A stretch of 51,669 nt of DNA from Hyphomicrobium sp. (lineage in GTDB: Bacteria > Pseudomonadota > Alphaproteobacteria > Rhizobiales > Hyphomicrobiaceae). Below the pieces are notes generated by a model. It made no database searches. It was given only the letters and a program-made list of their open reading frames with translations, and had not been told where the DNA came from. Positions 1 through 9,107 of the stretch are shown piece by piece (position 1 is the first letter of the stretch; the number at the start of each line of letters is the position of its first letter). The stretch spans positions 1 through 51,669 of the forward strand of contig PERT01000021.1 in assembly GCA_002928955.1 (NCBI GenBank), read 5' to 3'. The translations under genes and the position numbers were made by a program.

Positions 1-9
1 TGCGCTACA

Positions 10-178
10 CTCGTGTTCCGGCGCCGACATTTGATTCCCGTTGCAACGCGCTCCAGATCAAATGTCGGCGGCATAAGGAACACTAGCAAACCTATGATTC
101 TAGTGTAGCTTTTGCATCTGGCGTTTGGTTTCGAGTCTAGCCCCGAGTGGGGACCAAACGTCAGATGCGCTACACTAG
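10..178 (+). repeat. Double-hairpin element, family I, copy 1 (units A and B)
   Basis: Two long imperfect palindromes separated by 13 bp. Unit A (10-86) has an outer stem 10-19/77-86, a perfect 12-bp inner stem 24-35/57-68 and a 21-nt loop. Spacer 87-99 is caaacctatgatt. Unit B (100-178) has an outer stem 100-109/169-178, a 16-bp inner stem 115-130/153-168 with one mismatch, and a 22-nt loop that holds a CCCCGAGTGGGG mini-hairpin. Unit ends are CTAG, except CTCG at 10-13. Bases 1-13 look like the right end of another B unit sharing that CTCG, so the array continues to the left. No coding potential. Origin and function are unknown; a non-autonomous mobile or REP-like element is the inference. 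Confidence 0.85.
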
Positions 179-343
179 TGTGGCGTCGCGCCTTAATTGA
201 CCTGTGCGAGCGGCAAGCTGGTCGTCAATCAAGGCGCGTTGAACGCCACACTAAAACATTGTTTTTGCTAGTGGTATTTATGTCTCGCCTAAATCGTCAG
301 CGGTTGCCGCCAGTACAGCGATTTAGGCGAGACAGACCACTAG
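175..343 (+). repeat. Double-hairpin element, family II, copy 1 (units C and D)
   Basis: Same plan and same 169-bp length as the family I element on its left, with which it shares CTAG 175-178, but with different stem sequences. Unit C (175-254): outer stem 175-185/244-254, 15-bp inner stem 187-201/224-238 with one mismatch, 22-nt loop. Spacer 255-267 is 13 nt. Unit D (268-343): outer stem 268-275/336-343, perfect 15-bp inner stem 282-296/319-333, 22-nt loop. Unit C ends in CTAA; the other ends are CTAG. Bases 344-614 between this array and lysK show no convincing gene or signal. Confidence 0.85.
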
Positions 344-614
344 AACAATTTCCAATCTGACGGAATCGCGGGGGACTCCCAGGACGGTCGAACAGTCATT
401 CATGCTGGGGACTGGCAGAGGAGGGCCGGCCGCCCTGGCTGAACAGCCCGCATCGCGTGGCGGCCGCGCTGGCGAACTGGGCCGTCGCGGCTGATCGTCG
501 TCGACGAGACCGTCGCGTCGACCAAGTTGGCGCGCTTCTCAGTGCACAGGTGCAAGCCGGTGCAACCCGATCGTTTCAGATCGGCAAACGCCGGATTGGG
601 CTTCACTTTGTGCC

Positions 615-2282
615 TCACTCGGCCGCTTTCGCCAACTCGCCCCGGACGCCTTTTTGAATGAGCGCACGCATTTCCCTTATTCCGTAGAGCGCGACGAACG
701 TGCCGAGCCTTGGTCCCCGCTCTTGCCCGAGCAAGGTCTCATAGACGGCCTGGAACCACTCGAGCTTGACGCCGGGCCCGCCAGATGGGCTTTTCTTGGT
801 GTGGTCCTGGTAGCGTTCGATGGCGCGGGCAACATCCAACAATGCATTTTGGATTGCGTCGCCGTCGGCATCGGGCGGCAGCGCCGCTAGCGCCGCGTCG
901 AGCGCTGTCAACGCGCCGATTTCGACTTCGTCTGGCAGTCGATGCTTTTTCGCGGGTTTCACGAAGTCGTCGTAGTAGCGCACCGCATAGCCGACCAACC
1001 GATCGAGGATCGGGTGCGTTTCCGGGGACACACCCGGTTGCGAGCGCCGGATGAAGCCCCACAGTACGTCGCGATCGTGCGCGTTCGAGGCCGATACGAG
1101 GTTGAGCAGCAACCCGAACGTCACCGGCACGTTGCCCGCCGGCGGGTTGCCGTTGTGGATATGCCAGACTGGGTTGTCCGCCTTGCTCTTTCCGTCCTGG
1201 CCGTCGTAGCCACCGAGGAGCTGAAGGTACTCGTCTGCCGCGCGCGGGATGACGTCGAAGTGCAGCCGCTTGGCAGTCTTCGGCTTCTGGAACATGTAGA
1301 GTGACAGGCTCTCCGGGCTCGCATAGGCGAGCCACTCCTCGATCGACAAGCCGTTGCCCTTGGTCTTCGAGATTTTCTCGCCCTTCTCGTCAAGAAACAG
1401 CTCGTAACTGAACCCTTCGGGCGGGGTGCCGCCGAGTGCCTTGCAGATCTTCGAGGAAAGCGTGACGGAATCGATGAGGTCCTTTCCGGCCATCTCATAG
1501 TCGACGGCCATCGCCGTCCAGCGCATGGCCCAATCGGCTTTCCATTGGCACTTCACCGCGCCGCCCGTCACCTTGGTCTCAATTTTCTCGCCGGTTTCGG
1601 GATCGAGATAGACGATCGTGCCGGCCTTCACGTCGCGCTCGATCATCGGCACTTGGAGCACGCGGCCCGTGCGCGGGCAAACGGGCAGGAACGGCGAATA
1701 GGTTGCGCGGCGATCCGGTCCGAGCGTGGGCAAGATGATGTCCATCACCTTATCGTAGACTTCGAGCATGCGCAGCAATGTCGCGTCCATCATGCCGGAC
1801 CGGTAGCACTCGGTCGCCGACAGAAACTCGTAACTGAAGCCGAACTGGTCGAGGAACGCCGTCAGGCGCGCATTGTTATGGTGGGCGAAGCTCCGATGCG
1901 TGCCGAAGGGATCGGGCACCGCCGTCAGCGGTTTGTCGAGATGCTTTTCAAGCTCGGCTTTGTTCGGCACGTTACCCGGCACCTTGCGGAAGCCGTCCAT
2001 GTCGTCGGAAAAGCACACGAGCCGCGTCTTGCGGCGGCCCTCGGTCAATGCCTCGAAGGCGTGGCGCACCATAGTGGTGCGGGCGACCTCGCCGAACGTG
2101 CCGATGTGCGGTAGTCCAGAGGGACCGTAGCCGGTTTCGAACACGACGGTCTTGTCTTTGGTCTCCGGCATTCTGTTCAGGCGGGCAATAAGCCGCCGGG
2201 CTTCCTCGAAGGGCCAGGAACGGGCGTCGGCAACGGTCGCATGTCCGGTGGACGGGGCGGGCTTGGAGGCAGCAACGGTCAT
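615..2282 (-). CDS. lysK: Lysyl-tRNA synthetase, class I
   Basis: Charges tRNA-Lys with lysine in the cytoplasm. The protein is 555 aa from the ATG at 2282. The class I signatures are visible: a HIGH-type motif PHIG near residues 58-61 and a KMSKS-type motif KISKTKG near residue 300. Length and overall character fit the archaeal-type class I LysRS that many alphaproteobacteria use instead of the class II enzyme. A TTG six codons upstream (2300) could extend the protein, but the ATG is the simpler start. The gene stands alone on the minus strand; the next gene upstream (2480) is divergent. Family assignment is secure. Confidence 0.95.
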   Translation of the reverse strand: MTVAASKPAPSTGHATVADARSWPFEEARRLIARLNRMPETKDKTVVFETGYGPSGLPHIGTFGEVARTTMVRHAFEALTEGRRKTRLVCFSDDMDGFRKVPGNVPNKAELEKHLDKPLTAVPDPFGTHRSFAHHNNARLTAFLDQFGFSYEFLSATECYRSGMMDATLLRMLEVYDKVMDIILPTLGPDRRATYSPFLPVCPRTGRVLQVPMIERDVKAGTIVYLDPETGEKIETKVTGGAVKCQWKADWAMRWTAMAVDYEMAGKDLIDSVTLSSKICKALGGTPPEGFSYELFLDEKGEKISKTKGNGLSIEEWLAYASPESLSLYMFQKPKTAKRLHFDVIPRAADEYLQLLGGYDGQDGKSKADNPVWHIHNGNPPAGNVPVTFGLLLNLVSASNAHDRDVLWGFIRRSQPGVSPETHPILDRLVGYAVRYYDDFVKPAKKHRLPDEVEIGALTALDAALAALPPDADGDAIQNALLDVARAIERYQDHTKKSPSGGPGVKLEWFQAVYETLLGQERGPRLGTFVALYGIREMRALIQKGVRGELAKAAE

Positions 2283-2479
2283 GGGTCTCGTCACAATCAA
2301 CCGCGCTGCGCAAACAAAGCTGGCGGCAATGAAGGGTTTCGTTGATCGAGCCGCAAACTAGGGATAGGGAGGAGCGGCGTCAATGAACGCCCGGTCTCAT
2401 ACCTAGCCAAGTTGTTTAGCTTCTGTCGAAGCGCTGGCGGTTGGCCGCGCACCGGCACCGCCGTTGATTAGGAGAACCC

Positions 2480-2893
2480 ATGCTTTTGCGTTTGATGCCC
2501 GAGGAAGCCCTCATATACACCATGATCACCGCGTCGGCGGTCGACCGCAAAATCACCAATGACGAACTCTCGCGGATTGGTTCGATCGTCAAGGAACTGC
2601 CGGTCTTCAAGGCGTACGACCACGACTGGCTGGTCAAGGAAGCTCAGGACTGCGGCAAGCTGCTCGCCAAGCCGGATGGCCTCGCGACCGTCCTCCAGTT
2701 GATCCGCGACGGTTTGCCGACCCATCTCTACGAGACCGCATATGTGCTGACCGCGGAACTTGTTGCAACTGATCTCGAGGTCACGTCCGAGGAGATCCGT
2801 TTCCTCGACATGCTTGGCGGCAAGCTCGAAATCGATAAGCTGGTCTGTGCGGCACTTGAGCGTGCAGCGCGCGCGCGGCACCAGAAGCCGTAG
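2480..2893 (+). CDS. TerB-like tellurite-resistance family protein
   Basis: A 137-residue soluble helical protein starting MLLRLMPEEALIYTMITAS, then an acidic segment (AVDRKITNDEL) typical of the N-terminal half of TerB/DUF533-like domains, and a second similar segment near residues 90-110 (ATDLEVTSEEIRFLDML). The two half-repeats with conserved acidic residues match the pseudo-symmetric TerB fold, which is thought to bind metal. An AGGAG ribosome site lies 5 bp before the ATG. It is divergent from lysK, with about 200 bp between starts, and is followed by an MFS gene after about 135 bp. No other tellurite genes are present, so a tellurite role is not implied. Function is unknown. Confidence 0.7.
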   Translation: MLLRLMPEEALIYTMITASAVDRKITNDELSRIGSIVKELPVFKAYDHDWLVKEAQDCGKLLAKPDGLATVLQLIRDGLPTHLYETAYVLTAELVATDLEVTSEEIRFLDMLGGKLEIDKLVCAALERAARARHQKP

Positions 2894-3027
2894 CCTCAGG
2901 CCTTCGGTCGGATGGAGCGACTGGTTGTGCCGGCTACCCCCGCGCGCGACAGGGAACGCTCAGCCAAAGTCATCGCGCGCCTTTCCGGAATGCCAGACCA
3001 GAGATGACGTTTGGGATTTTGCCTGCC

Positions 3028-4200
3028 ATGACCTCCGATCGTTTCAAGTTCCTGCTGCTCAATATTGGGCACTTTCTCGATCACCTCTTGATGTTGGTGT
3101 TCGCGACAGCAGCAGCGCTCGCATTGTCGCGGGAGTGGGGCCTCGCCTATGGCGAATTGCTCGCCTACGCCACGCCGGGCTTCGCAGCGTTCGGGCTCTT
3201 TGCGCTTACGGCCGGATGGCTCGCCGACCGCTGGAGCCGCGACGGGATGATGATCATCTTCTTCGTCGGCGCCGGTTTTGCCGCCATCGCAACGGGTTTC
3301 GCGCGTTCACCGTTCGAGATTGGGCTGGGGCTGTTCGCGGTCGGAGTCTTCGCGGCGATCTATCATCCGGTGGGACTGGCGCTCGTCTACGAGATGGCGC
3401 CAAGGGCGGGCATGGCCATCGCCATCAATGGCGTTTGGGGCAATCTCGGAGTTGGCAGCGCGGCGCTGCTCACGGGCCTGCTGATCGACGTGGCCGGCTG
3501 GCGGTCGGCGTTCTTCGTGCCGGGAGTGGCGTCGATCGCATTGGGCGTCCTCTACGCACTGGCTGCGCGATCCAGTCCCGCCCAGCCGCGTGTGTCTCCG
3601 GGGCCGTCTGTTCCCGACGCACCCGAGGTTCGGGCGATCATCCTGCGCATTGCGGCGATCACGTTCTTCACCACGGCCATCTCCGGTCTCGTGTTCCAGG
3701 CGACAACGTTTGCGCTTCCGAAGGTATTCGACGAGCGGCTCCGTGACATCGCCGGGTCCGCCTCCCAGATCGGCTGGCTGGCCTTCTTTGTCTTTGGCGT
3801 CGCGTCGCTGGCGCAATTGGTCGTCGGCGCACTGTTGGACCGCGTCGGACCAAAGCCCGTTTTCATTACAGTCACCGCCATCCAGGTGCTCTTTTTCGCG
3901 AGTATGCCGGGTATGGAGGGTTGGGCGGCATGGGTGGTTGCGCTCGGGTTTATGGTCGGCGCCTTCGGTCAGATCCCGATCAACGACTACATCATCGGTA
4001 GGCTGGCGTCGGGCGGCCGGCGGGCGTCGGTCTACGGCGCACGTTTCGTCGTCACGTTCACGGCTCTCGCAGCGGCCTTGCCGTTCATAGCCTGGGTGCA
4101 CGCGAATTGGGGCTTTGACATGCTGTTCCGCGTGTTGGCGGTCGCGGCCCTACTTGTGCTCGCGGCAGCAACGCGTCTGCCAAGCCAATTGCCGCGTTGA
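3028..4200 (+). CDS. MFS transporter, fosmidomycin-resistance (Fsr)-like
   Basis: A 390-residue inner-membrane protein with about 12 hydrophobic segments, starting MTSDRFKFLLLNIGHFLDHL. The N-terminal GHFLDHLLML and the loop motif GWLADRWSRDGMM (motif A-like, between TM2 and TM3) place it in the major facilitator superfamily; the early His-Phe-x-Asp-His pattern recalls Fsr-type exporters. A second loop GALLDRVGPKPVF marks the start of the C-terminal half. The ATG at 3028 is preferred to one 24 bp upstream because membrane segment 1 then begins at a normal distance. Substrate unknown; drug or metabolite export is the family expectation. No regulator is adjacent. Confidence 0.75.
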   Translation: MTSDRFKFLLLNIGHFLDHLLMLVFATAAALALSREWGLAYGELLAYATPGFAAFGLFALTAGWLADRWSRDGMMIIFFVGAGFAAIATGFARSPFEIGLGLFAVGVFAAIYHPVGLALVYEMAPRAGMAIAINGVWGNLGVGSAALLTGLLIDVAGWRSAFFVPGVASIALGVLYALAARSSPAQPRVSPGPSVPDAPEVRAIILRIAAITFFTTAISGLVFQATTFALPKVFDERLRDIAGSASQIGWLAFFVFGVASLAQLVVGALLDRVGPKPVFITVTAIQVLFFASMPGMEGWAAWVVALGFMVGAFGQIPINDYIIGRLASGGRRASVYGARFVVTFTALAAALPFIAWVHANWGFDMLFRVLAVAALLVLAAATRLPSQLPR

Positions 4201-4424
4201 CGTTGTGCGGCCAGCCATCATCGGCCCGGTTCGTGACGGAAAACTCTTAACCGTTCCTGGTGCTTGACGATCGATTGCCCACATGTTGCCGCAACCGAGC
4301 CGTTCTATGCCCCCATTCAATGCTTACCGATCGTTAAGGGTTGGGGATTAACCCTAATGATCGGCACTGTCGGCCACGGCGATTGCGCTAAGGGCGGCAA
4401 CAACGGACGGGGTGTCCTTTGGTC

Positions 4425-6071
4425 ATGCGTAAACGAGGTCTCCTCGCGGGACTTGCCGCCGCGGCGCTTTCCGCCGCTGTCGGCAGCCCCGAGATCGTCG
4501 CCGCCTTCGGCAAGACCCGTTCGCTTGCGCTCTACAACATCCATTCCAAGGACACTGTCGACGTCGTCTACAAGCGCGACGGCAAGTATGTTCCCGAGGC
4601 GATGGAAAAGCTCAACTGGGCCCTGCGCGACTGGCGCAAGAACGAGCCAGCCAAGATGGACCCCGAGTTGATCGATCTGTTGTGGGAGATCCACACCGAA
4701 CTCGGATCGAAGCAGCCGATCCACATCATTTCCGGCTTCCGCTCCCGCGACACCAACGAGATGCTGCGCAAGTCCGTGGGCGGCCAGGCCAGCGAAAGCC
4801 AGCACATTCAGGGCAAGGCGGCCGACGTCCACTTCCCCGACGTGCCGTTGAAGCAGCTCCGGTACTCGGCCCTGATCCGCGAGCGCGGTGGCGTCGGCTA
4901 CTATCCGACGTCCGCGATCCCGTTCGTCCACGTCGATACCGCGCGCGTCCGCCACTGGCCGCGCCTTCCCCGCTACGAACTCGCGCTGCTGTTCCCCGAT
5001 GGTCAGTCCAAGCACCAGCCGGTCGACGGTGGACCGATCACGCGTGAAGACGTGAAAATCGCCCAAGCCCGGCACAAGGATCTTGCCGTTCAAGTGGCGG
5101 AGTTCTTCAATTTCCGCAGCCAGCCCAAGGGTACGACGCTGGTCGCCGATGCCAGCGGCAAGGCCGTGCCGTCACCGGCGCCAAAAGCCAACGTGCAGCC
5201 GCAGCCGGCTCCGGTGCCGTTTTCGGTCGCCTCGGCCGCGCCGCCCGTTTTCCAAGCTGCCAGGGAACCTGTGGCGCGCACCGTTTCGCCGCGGCCGGGC
5301 CCGGTGGCCGAGCAGAAGGTCGCCGCACTCAATCAGCTGGCGCCGCAGCTCGTGGTCGAGCCCAGGCTCGTCGAACGTCCGTCGCGCTTCACGCCGCGTC
5401 CCACCGATCAAGATCGCTCGCGCCTCGACGAACTGGTGACGCTCGCATCGTTCACGCCCGAGGCGAGCGGCCTGCCTGCGGCCCAGGCGCGTCAGGCTGC
5501 GGAACCGAAGTCCTTCGAACGGCCCGCCCGCGCACCTGCCTCCGCCAGCCTGTCGGGTGGCGCGATGCCGCTGCCGCAATTCATGAAGCCTGAAGCAGCC
5601 CCTTCAGCGGCCAGGCCGCGGGTAGCCGCGCTGACGCCGGAGCCCGGCGCCATCCTGAAGGATCGACTAACGGATGCGCTATTGGCGGGTTGGGGTAATG
5701 GATTCACCACGGCCCCGGAATTCGACGAGGAGCACCCCGACGAGCTATCGTACCGGCCGTTCGCCGTCGCCCCGCTGCTTACGAGCTCCGCATCAGCAGA
5801 CGATCCGGTTTTGGCGCAGTTGACCGCGCCAGACGCTTCGCGCACGCTCGAACTTCTGGATTCGGAAGGTCAGATTTTACCGATGCGGTTCCGACCTGGT
5901 GTTCAAACCGCGCAGATCATGTGGGCGCAGCAGTTCAAAGGCAGTGCGGTCAATCTCGGTGCCCGTGATGCGGTTTCGAACTCTGGAATTGCCGCCGGAG
6001 AAACGGGGGCGCCGGCCAAGGCGCTGCCCTTAGGCATCAACAATCGGTCGGTCAAGACGCTGCCGAAGTAG
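4425..6071 (+). CDS. DUF882 / M15-type peptidase-like protein with long Pro-rich tail
   Basis: 548 residues. It begins with a signal-peptide or Tat-like stretch (MRKRGLLAGLAAAALSAAVG). Residues about 30-185 form the DUF882 (YcbK, peptidase M15A) domain: SQHIQGKAADVHF at 126-137 and FVHVDTARVRHW at 168-178 carry the zinc-ligand His/Asp set (H127, D134, H169, H177 by position). This suggests periplasmic cleavage or binding of peptidoglycan peptides. The remaining ~360 residues are low-complexity, rich in Ala and Pro, and probably an extended linker. A TTG six bases upstream would extend it by two residues. The 3' end overlaps the convergent oxyR end by 20 bp. Confidence 0.8.
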   Translation: MRKRGLLAGLAAAALSAAVGSPEIVAAFGKTRSLALYNIHSKDTVDVVYKRDGKYVPEAMEKLNWALRDWRKNEPAKMDPELIDLLWEIHTELGSKQPIHIISGFRSRDTNEMLRKSVGGQASESQHIQGKAADVHFPDVPLKQLRYSALIRERGGVGYYPTSAIPFVHVDTARVRHWPRLPRYELALLFPDGQSKHQPVDGGPITREDVKIAQARHKDLAVQVAEFFNFRSQPKGTTLVADASGKAVPSPAPKANVQPQPAPVPFSVASAAPPVFQAAREPVARTVSPRPGPVAEQKVAALNQLAPQLVVEPRLVERPSRFTPRPTDQDRSRLDELVTLASFTPEASGLPAAQARQAAEPKSFERPARAPASASLSGGAMPLPQFMKPEAAPSAARPRVAALTPEPGAILKDRLTDALLAGWGNGFTTAPEFDEEHPDELSYRPFAVAPLLTSSASADDPVLAQLTAPDASRTLELLDSEGQILPMRFRPGVQTAQIMWAQQFKGSAVNLGARDAVSNSGIAAGETGAPAKALPLGINNRSVKTLPK

Positions 6072-7014
6072 ACGTGGTTTTCTTCTTTTTCGGCGCGTCC
6101 ACTTCGTCGCGCTGCAAGGCGGTAACGGCGGCAGTCTTGATCAAAGGCCCGAGTTCGATAAAATCTGCCCGGCGCGGCGACGAGTGCCGCCAAGCAAGCC
6201 CGATTTTCCGGCTTGGTTCTGGGGATGCAAACCGCATAATGCCGATAGCGCGATTGCGGGTTTCCACGCCGAGGCTCATCTCCGGCAACAGCGTGACGCC
6301 GTATCCAGCCGCGACCATCTCGACGATTGTCGCAAGGCTGGACGCGCCGAAGGTGTCGACGCCTTCGATCTGCTTCAGCTCGCAATACGTGAGCGCCTGA
6401 TCGCGCAAGCAATGTCCTTCCTCAAGCAGCAGCAGTCGTTCGTGCTCGATCAACTCAGGCGTTGCACGCACGTTCACGCTGATCGCATGGCTTGTGGGTA
6501 GAGCCAGCAGAAACCGGTCGTCGAACAACTCGAGCACTTCGATCTCGTTGCCTTGGATCGGTAACGCCAGCAACAGAACGTCGAGTTTGCCATCAATAAG
6601 TTCTTGCACCAGCGTCGCCGTCTGTGTTTCGCGGATGTGCAATTTGAGGTCTGGGTAGGTCGTCTGCAGCAGTGGCATCAAGGGAGGGAGCATGTAGGGT
6701 GCCACCGACGGGATTACGCCGAGCCGAAGCGTGCCCGCGAACCGCGCGCCCGAGTGGACTGCGAACTCTGTCAAGTCGCGGATGTCGGCGAGAATACGCC
6801 GCGAGCGGTCAGCGAAATCGCGACCGAGATCAGTAAGGCGCACACCCGTTCTTGTCCGCTCCACAAGTGCCGCGCCGAGACTGAGTTCGAGTTCTTGGAT
6901 CTGCATCGACAGCGCTGGCTGAGTGACAGAGCACTCGTCGGCAGCGCGCCCAAAGTGTAGCGATCGGGCAAGGGCGTCGAAGTAGCGGAGCTGCTTAAGG
7001 GTGACATGTGCCAT
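6052..7014 (-). CDS. oxyR: LysR-family peroxide sensor OxyR
   Basis: 320-residue transcription regulator. An N-terminal winged helix-turn-helix (residues about 4-62, TLKQLRYFDALARSLHFGRA and TQPALSMQIQELE) is followed by a LysR effector domain. Residues 199-211 read EGHCLRDQALTYC, matching the peroxide-sensing segment of E. coli OxyR; both redox cysteines (C202 and C211) are kept at the same spacing of nine. It should therefore sense hydrogen peroxide by disulfide formation and activate antioxidant genes. No katG or ahpC lies beside it, so the targets are elsewhere. The tail is Lys/Ser/Ala-rich (APKKKKTTSTSAAS). Convergent with the DUF882 gene, overlapping by 20 bp. Confidence 0.9.
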   Translation of the reverse strand: MAHVTLKQLRYFDALARSLHFGRAADECSVTQPALSMQIQELELSLGAALVERTRTGVRLTDLGRDFADRSRRILADIRDLTEFAVHSGARFAGTLRLGVIPSVAPYMLPPLMPLLQTTYPDLKLHIRETQTATLVQELIDGKLDVLLLALPIQGNEIEVLELFDDRFLLALPTSHAISVNVRATPELIEHERLLLLEEGHCLRDQALTYCELKQIEGVDTFGASSLATIVEMVAAGYGVTLLPEMSLGVETRNRAIGIMRFASPEPSRKIGLAWRHSSPRRADFIELGPLIKTAAVTALQRDEVDAPKKKKTTSTSAAS

Positions 7015-7171
7015 AAGTTTTCCTTATGGAATAAGTTAAAAGTTCAGCAGTAGGCTTATCGGATTTATTGCCTGCTTTCCAGTCACGAGTTGAATGTCAA
7101 TTCGGCGGTGGTCCGCCCTCGCCGCTGTGGTGAAGTCGTGGTCATTCGGGCGACTGTCACCGCCAGCCAAC

Positions 7172-7202
7172 AAAAACCGGCGGCGATCCGCTCGCCACCG
7201 GT
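7172..7202 (-). terminator. Rho-independent terminator of gapR
   Basis: Read on the minus strand, ACCGGTGGCGA pairs with TCGCCGCCGGT (one mismatch) around a short loop and is followed by TTTTTG. It lies 45 bp after the stop of the DUF2312/gapR gene and before oxyR, so it most likely ends the gapR transcript. Confidence 0.7.
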
Positions 7203-7247
7203 GGAGATCGTCACAGATTTCTGCCGCGAAGGGAAGCCGGGGTCAGG

Positions 7248-7547
7248 CTACTCGGCCGCCATCATGGCCTCAGCGGCTGCCGTCGTCGCGCGCGGCATGT
7301 CGTCGAGCATTCCGAGCGCATGCAGGTATACTTCGAGCACCGTCTCTTCTTCCTGACGCTCGGCCTGGCTCTTTTTGCGCAACCTGACGACCTGGCGAAG
7401 TGCCTTGACGTCAAAGCCGACGCCCTTGGCCTCAAGATACTTGTCGCGAATATCAGATGCGAGCGCCTTCTTTTCCTCCTCGAGCCGTTCAATTTGCTCA
7501 ACGAGCTGGCGCAGCTGGTTCTGGGCCGAGGCCTGTAGCGTGGTCAT
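7248..7547 (-). CDS. gapR: DUF2312 protein, GapR nucleoid-associated protein
   Basis: 99-residue basic/acidic coiled-coil protein. The first 50 residues after MTTLQASAQNQLRQLVEQIE are a helical dimerisation segment; the core EAKGVGFDVKALRQVVRLRK matches the DUF2312 signature. In Caulobacter the DUF2312 protein GapR binds overtwisted DNA ahead of polymerases and helps topoisomerases in replication and cell-cycle control. A longer reading frame runs upstream, but the ATG at 7547 follows a GGGGG ribosome site and gives the normal size. A strong terminator follows. It lies upstream of, and on the same strand as, nothing closely linked; DUF1244 is separated by 185 bp. Confidence 0.85.
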   Translation of the reverse strand: MTTLQASAQNQLRQLVEQIERLEEEKKALASDIRDKYLEAKGVGFDVKALRQVVRLRKKSQAERQEEETVLEVYLHALGMLDDMPRATTAAAEAMMAAE

Positions 7548-7732
7548 TTCATTGCCCCCTTGATCCCGATGGACAAGGCCAGACGCGTGACGCGCTTCTG
7601 GCTCCGGCCCGATGATCCGCCCGCTCTCGAGCGACGAGAAAACGCTAGCGGCGGAGCAGGGCGGGGACAAGGCAGGTCGGTCACTTCATCCAGTGCTATT
7701 TTTACCTGGGGATAGCGCGGTTTTGCCTTCGC

Positions 7733-8041
7733 TCAGTGATCCTTCGGGCGGTTCGCGGCGAAGGCCTTGAGCTTGTCCGCGCCCGCGTCGAGTTGGTGCT
7801 TGGACTGCCAGGTCTTGTAGGGCTCGCCGTAGACAATCTCGCGCGCCTCATCCTTGCTGAGTTCTAGTCCCCGCTCCTTTGCTGCATCCTGGTACCAGTT
7901 GGCGAGGCAGTTCCGGCAGAAGCCCGCGAGGTTCATCATGTCGATGTTCTGCACGTCGGTGCGGCCGCGGAGGTGGGCAACGAGCCTGCGATAGGCGGCG
8001 GCCTCGAGCTCTGTCTGGGTCTTGGCGTCGATATCGGTCAT
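7733..8041 (-). CDS. DUF1244 family protein
   Basis: 102 residues, small soluble helical protein of the DUF1244 family, found mostly in alphaproteobacteria. The central NLAGFCRNCLANWYQDAA with its Cys-x-x-Cys pair and the following YGEPYKTWQ are the family hallmarks. The two cysteines could bind metal; no function is established. The start at 8041 (MTDIDAKTQTELEAAAYRRL) is chosen because the open frame upstream runs inside the N-formylglutamate amidohydrolase gene in another frame. It is 65 bp downstream of that gene on the same strand, so the two may be cotranscribed, as commonly seen in rhizobial genomes. Confidence 0.85.
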   Translation of the reverse strand: MTDIDAKTQTELEAAAYRRLVAHLRGRTDVQNIDMMNLAGFCRNCLANWYQDAAKERGLELSKDEAREIVYGEPYKTWQSKHQLDAGADKLKAFAANRPKDH

Positions 8042-8106
8042 GGGTGGTCCCTTACTGTTGTCCCGGTGGTTCCGGCCAGATTTGGCGGCCTTCAGAGAGA
8101 TGTTGC

Positions 8107-8940
8107 TCAGATATCGGCATGAGAGCCATGAAACACAATCTCCCTCAGCCGGAGGCTCATGTCCTGGCAACCCATGAGGCCCTCGAGTATCCGCGCGAGC
8201 CGACCGCCCCACTCGCTCTGTCCTGCTTCGGTCGCCACCAGGTCTTGCCGCACCTCGACGATGGCGTGTGCGAGGCCGCGCGTCGTTCCGTGGGTCCACA
8301 TGCTGTCGCCTTTGAGGCGTCCGGTATAGGGCTCGTTGTCGCCAACGATGAGTGAGCTGTCCGCGCGCAGCCCGTGCAGCAGGGACAGGGCGAGGCGCGG
8401 GTCCTTGTCCCACAAAACCGACGCGTGCCATGGCCGCGGTACGCCTTTCCACACCGGCGTGAAGGTGTGGATCGACAGGATCGCAGGCGGCGCGCCGGCC
8501 GCGATGCACTGTTCAATAAGTGCAGCCGCCGCGTGATGATAGGGCTTGTGGTAGAGCGCGGTGCGCCTTTCGCGCTCGGCTTGATCGACGTGACGGTTGC
8601 CCGGCACGACGGCGCCGTCCGAGATGCGCATGATCAGGGTCGGGTCGTCGGCGCCGCGATTGAGATCGATCAGCAGCCGCGAATAGTGCGACATGATGGC
8701 GGGCAGCTCAAGGCGCCGTGCAATCTCGCGCGTGATGCCGGCCGCGCCGATGTCGTAGCCGATGTGCCGTGCGAGTTCGCTGTGTGGCAGGCCGAGTGTG
8801 CCGTAACCGGGTGGAAGCGCGTTGGCGGCATGATCGCAGAACAAGACGAAGCCCGCATCTGCACGTCCGGGAACCACAGAGAACGTTTCTTCGCGGTGGC
8901 CGCGGACGGACACAGGATGGCCGTTGGAGGTGTCTCTCAT
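8107..8940 (-). CDS. N-formylglutamate amidohydrolase-family protein (first copy)
   Basis: 277 residues from ATG 8940. The family cleaves N-formyl-L-glutamate to glutamate and formate, usually at the end of histidine breakdown. Visible features are FCDHAANALPPG near residue 34, a metal/substrate segment IMSHYSRLLIDLNR, and LSIHTFTPVW. It does not sit with hut genes; its neighbours are DUF1244 downstream and a divergent glycerate kinase upstream, a conserved rhizobial layout in which its real substrate is uncertain. No clear Shine-Dalgarno precedes the ATG, and 52 further codons are open upstream, but they lack family character. Confidence 0.8.
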   Translation of the reverse strand: MRDTSNGHPVSVRGHREETFSVVPGRADAGFVLFCDHAANALPPGYGTLGLPHSELARHIGYDIGAAGITREIARRLELPAIMSHYSRLLIDLNRGADDPTLIMRISDGAVVPGNRHVDQAERERRTALYHKPYHHAAAALIEQCIAAGAPPAILSIHTFTPVWKGVPRPWHASVLWDKDPRLALSLLHGLRADSSLIVGDNEPYTGRLKGDSMWTHGTTRGLAHAIVEVRQDLVATEAGQSEWGGRLARILEGLMGCQDMSLRLREIVFHGSHADI

Positions 8941-9107
8941 GGGAAAATTATATGTCGAGCCGGGTTCGAAAACAAAATGGACCTGTTCATGGCGCGTGAG
9001 CAGCCCGCGAGCCAGAGCGTGCTTGACGCCACGGTTATGTTCCAGCAAACAAAAATACCGGCAACACAGAACAAAATGGGCCGGTGCGACGGCCACGGGA
9101 GGTTCGA

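Noticed and set aside
1-343. CRISPR array or integron attC cassette array
   Set aside because: Units are palindromic throughout and fused or spaced by 13 bp; there are no 25-40 bp spacers between identical direct repeats, no cas or integrase genes, and no attC R'/R'' core.
2760-3746. Long plus-strand open frame
   Set aside because: Arg/Ser-rich shadow of the TerB-like and MFS genes, which are in a better frame with ribosome sites and family motifs.
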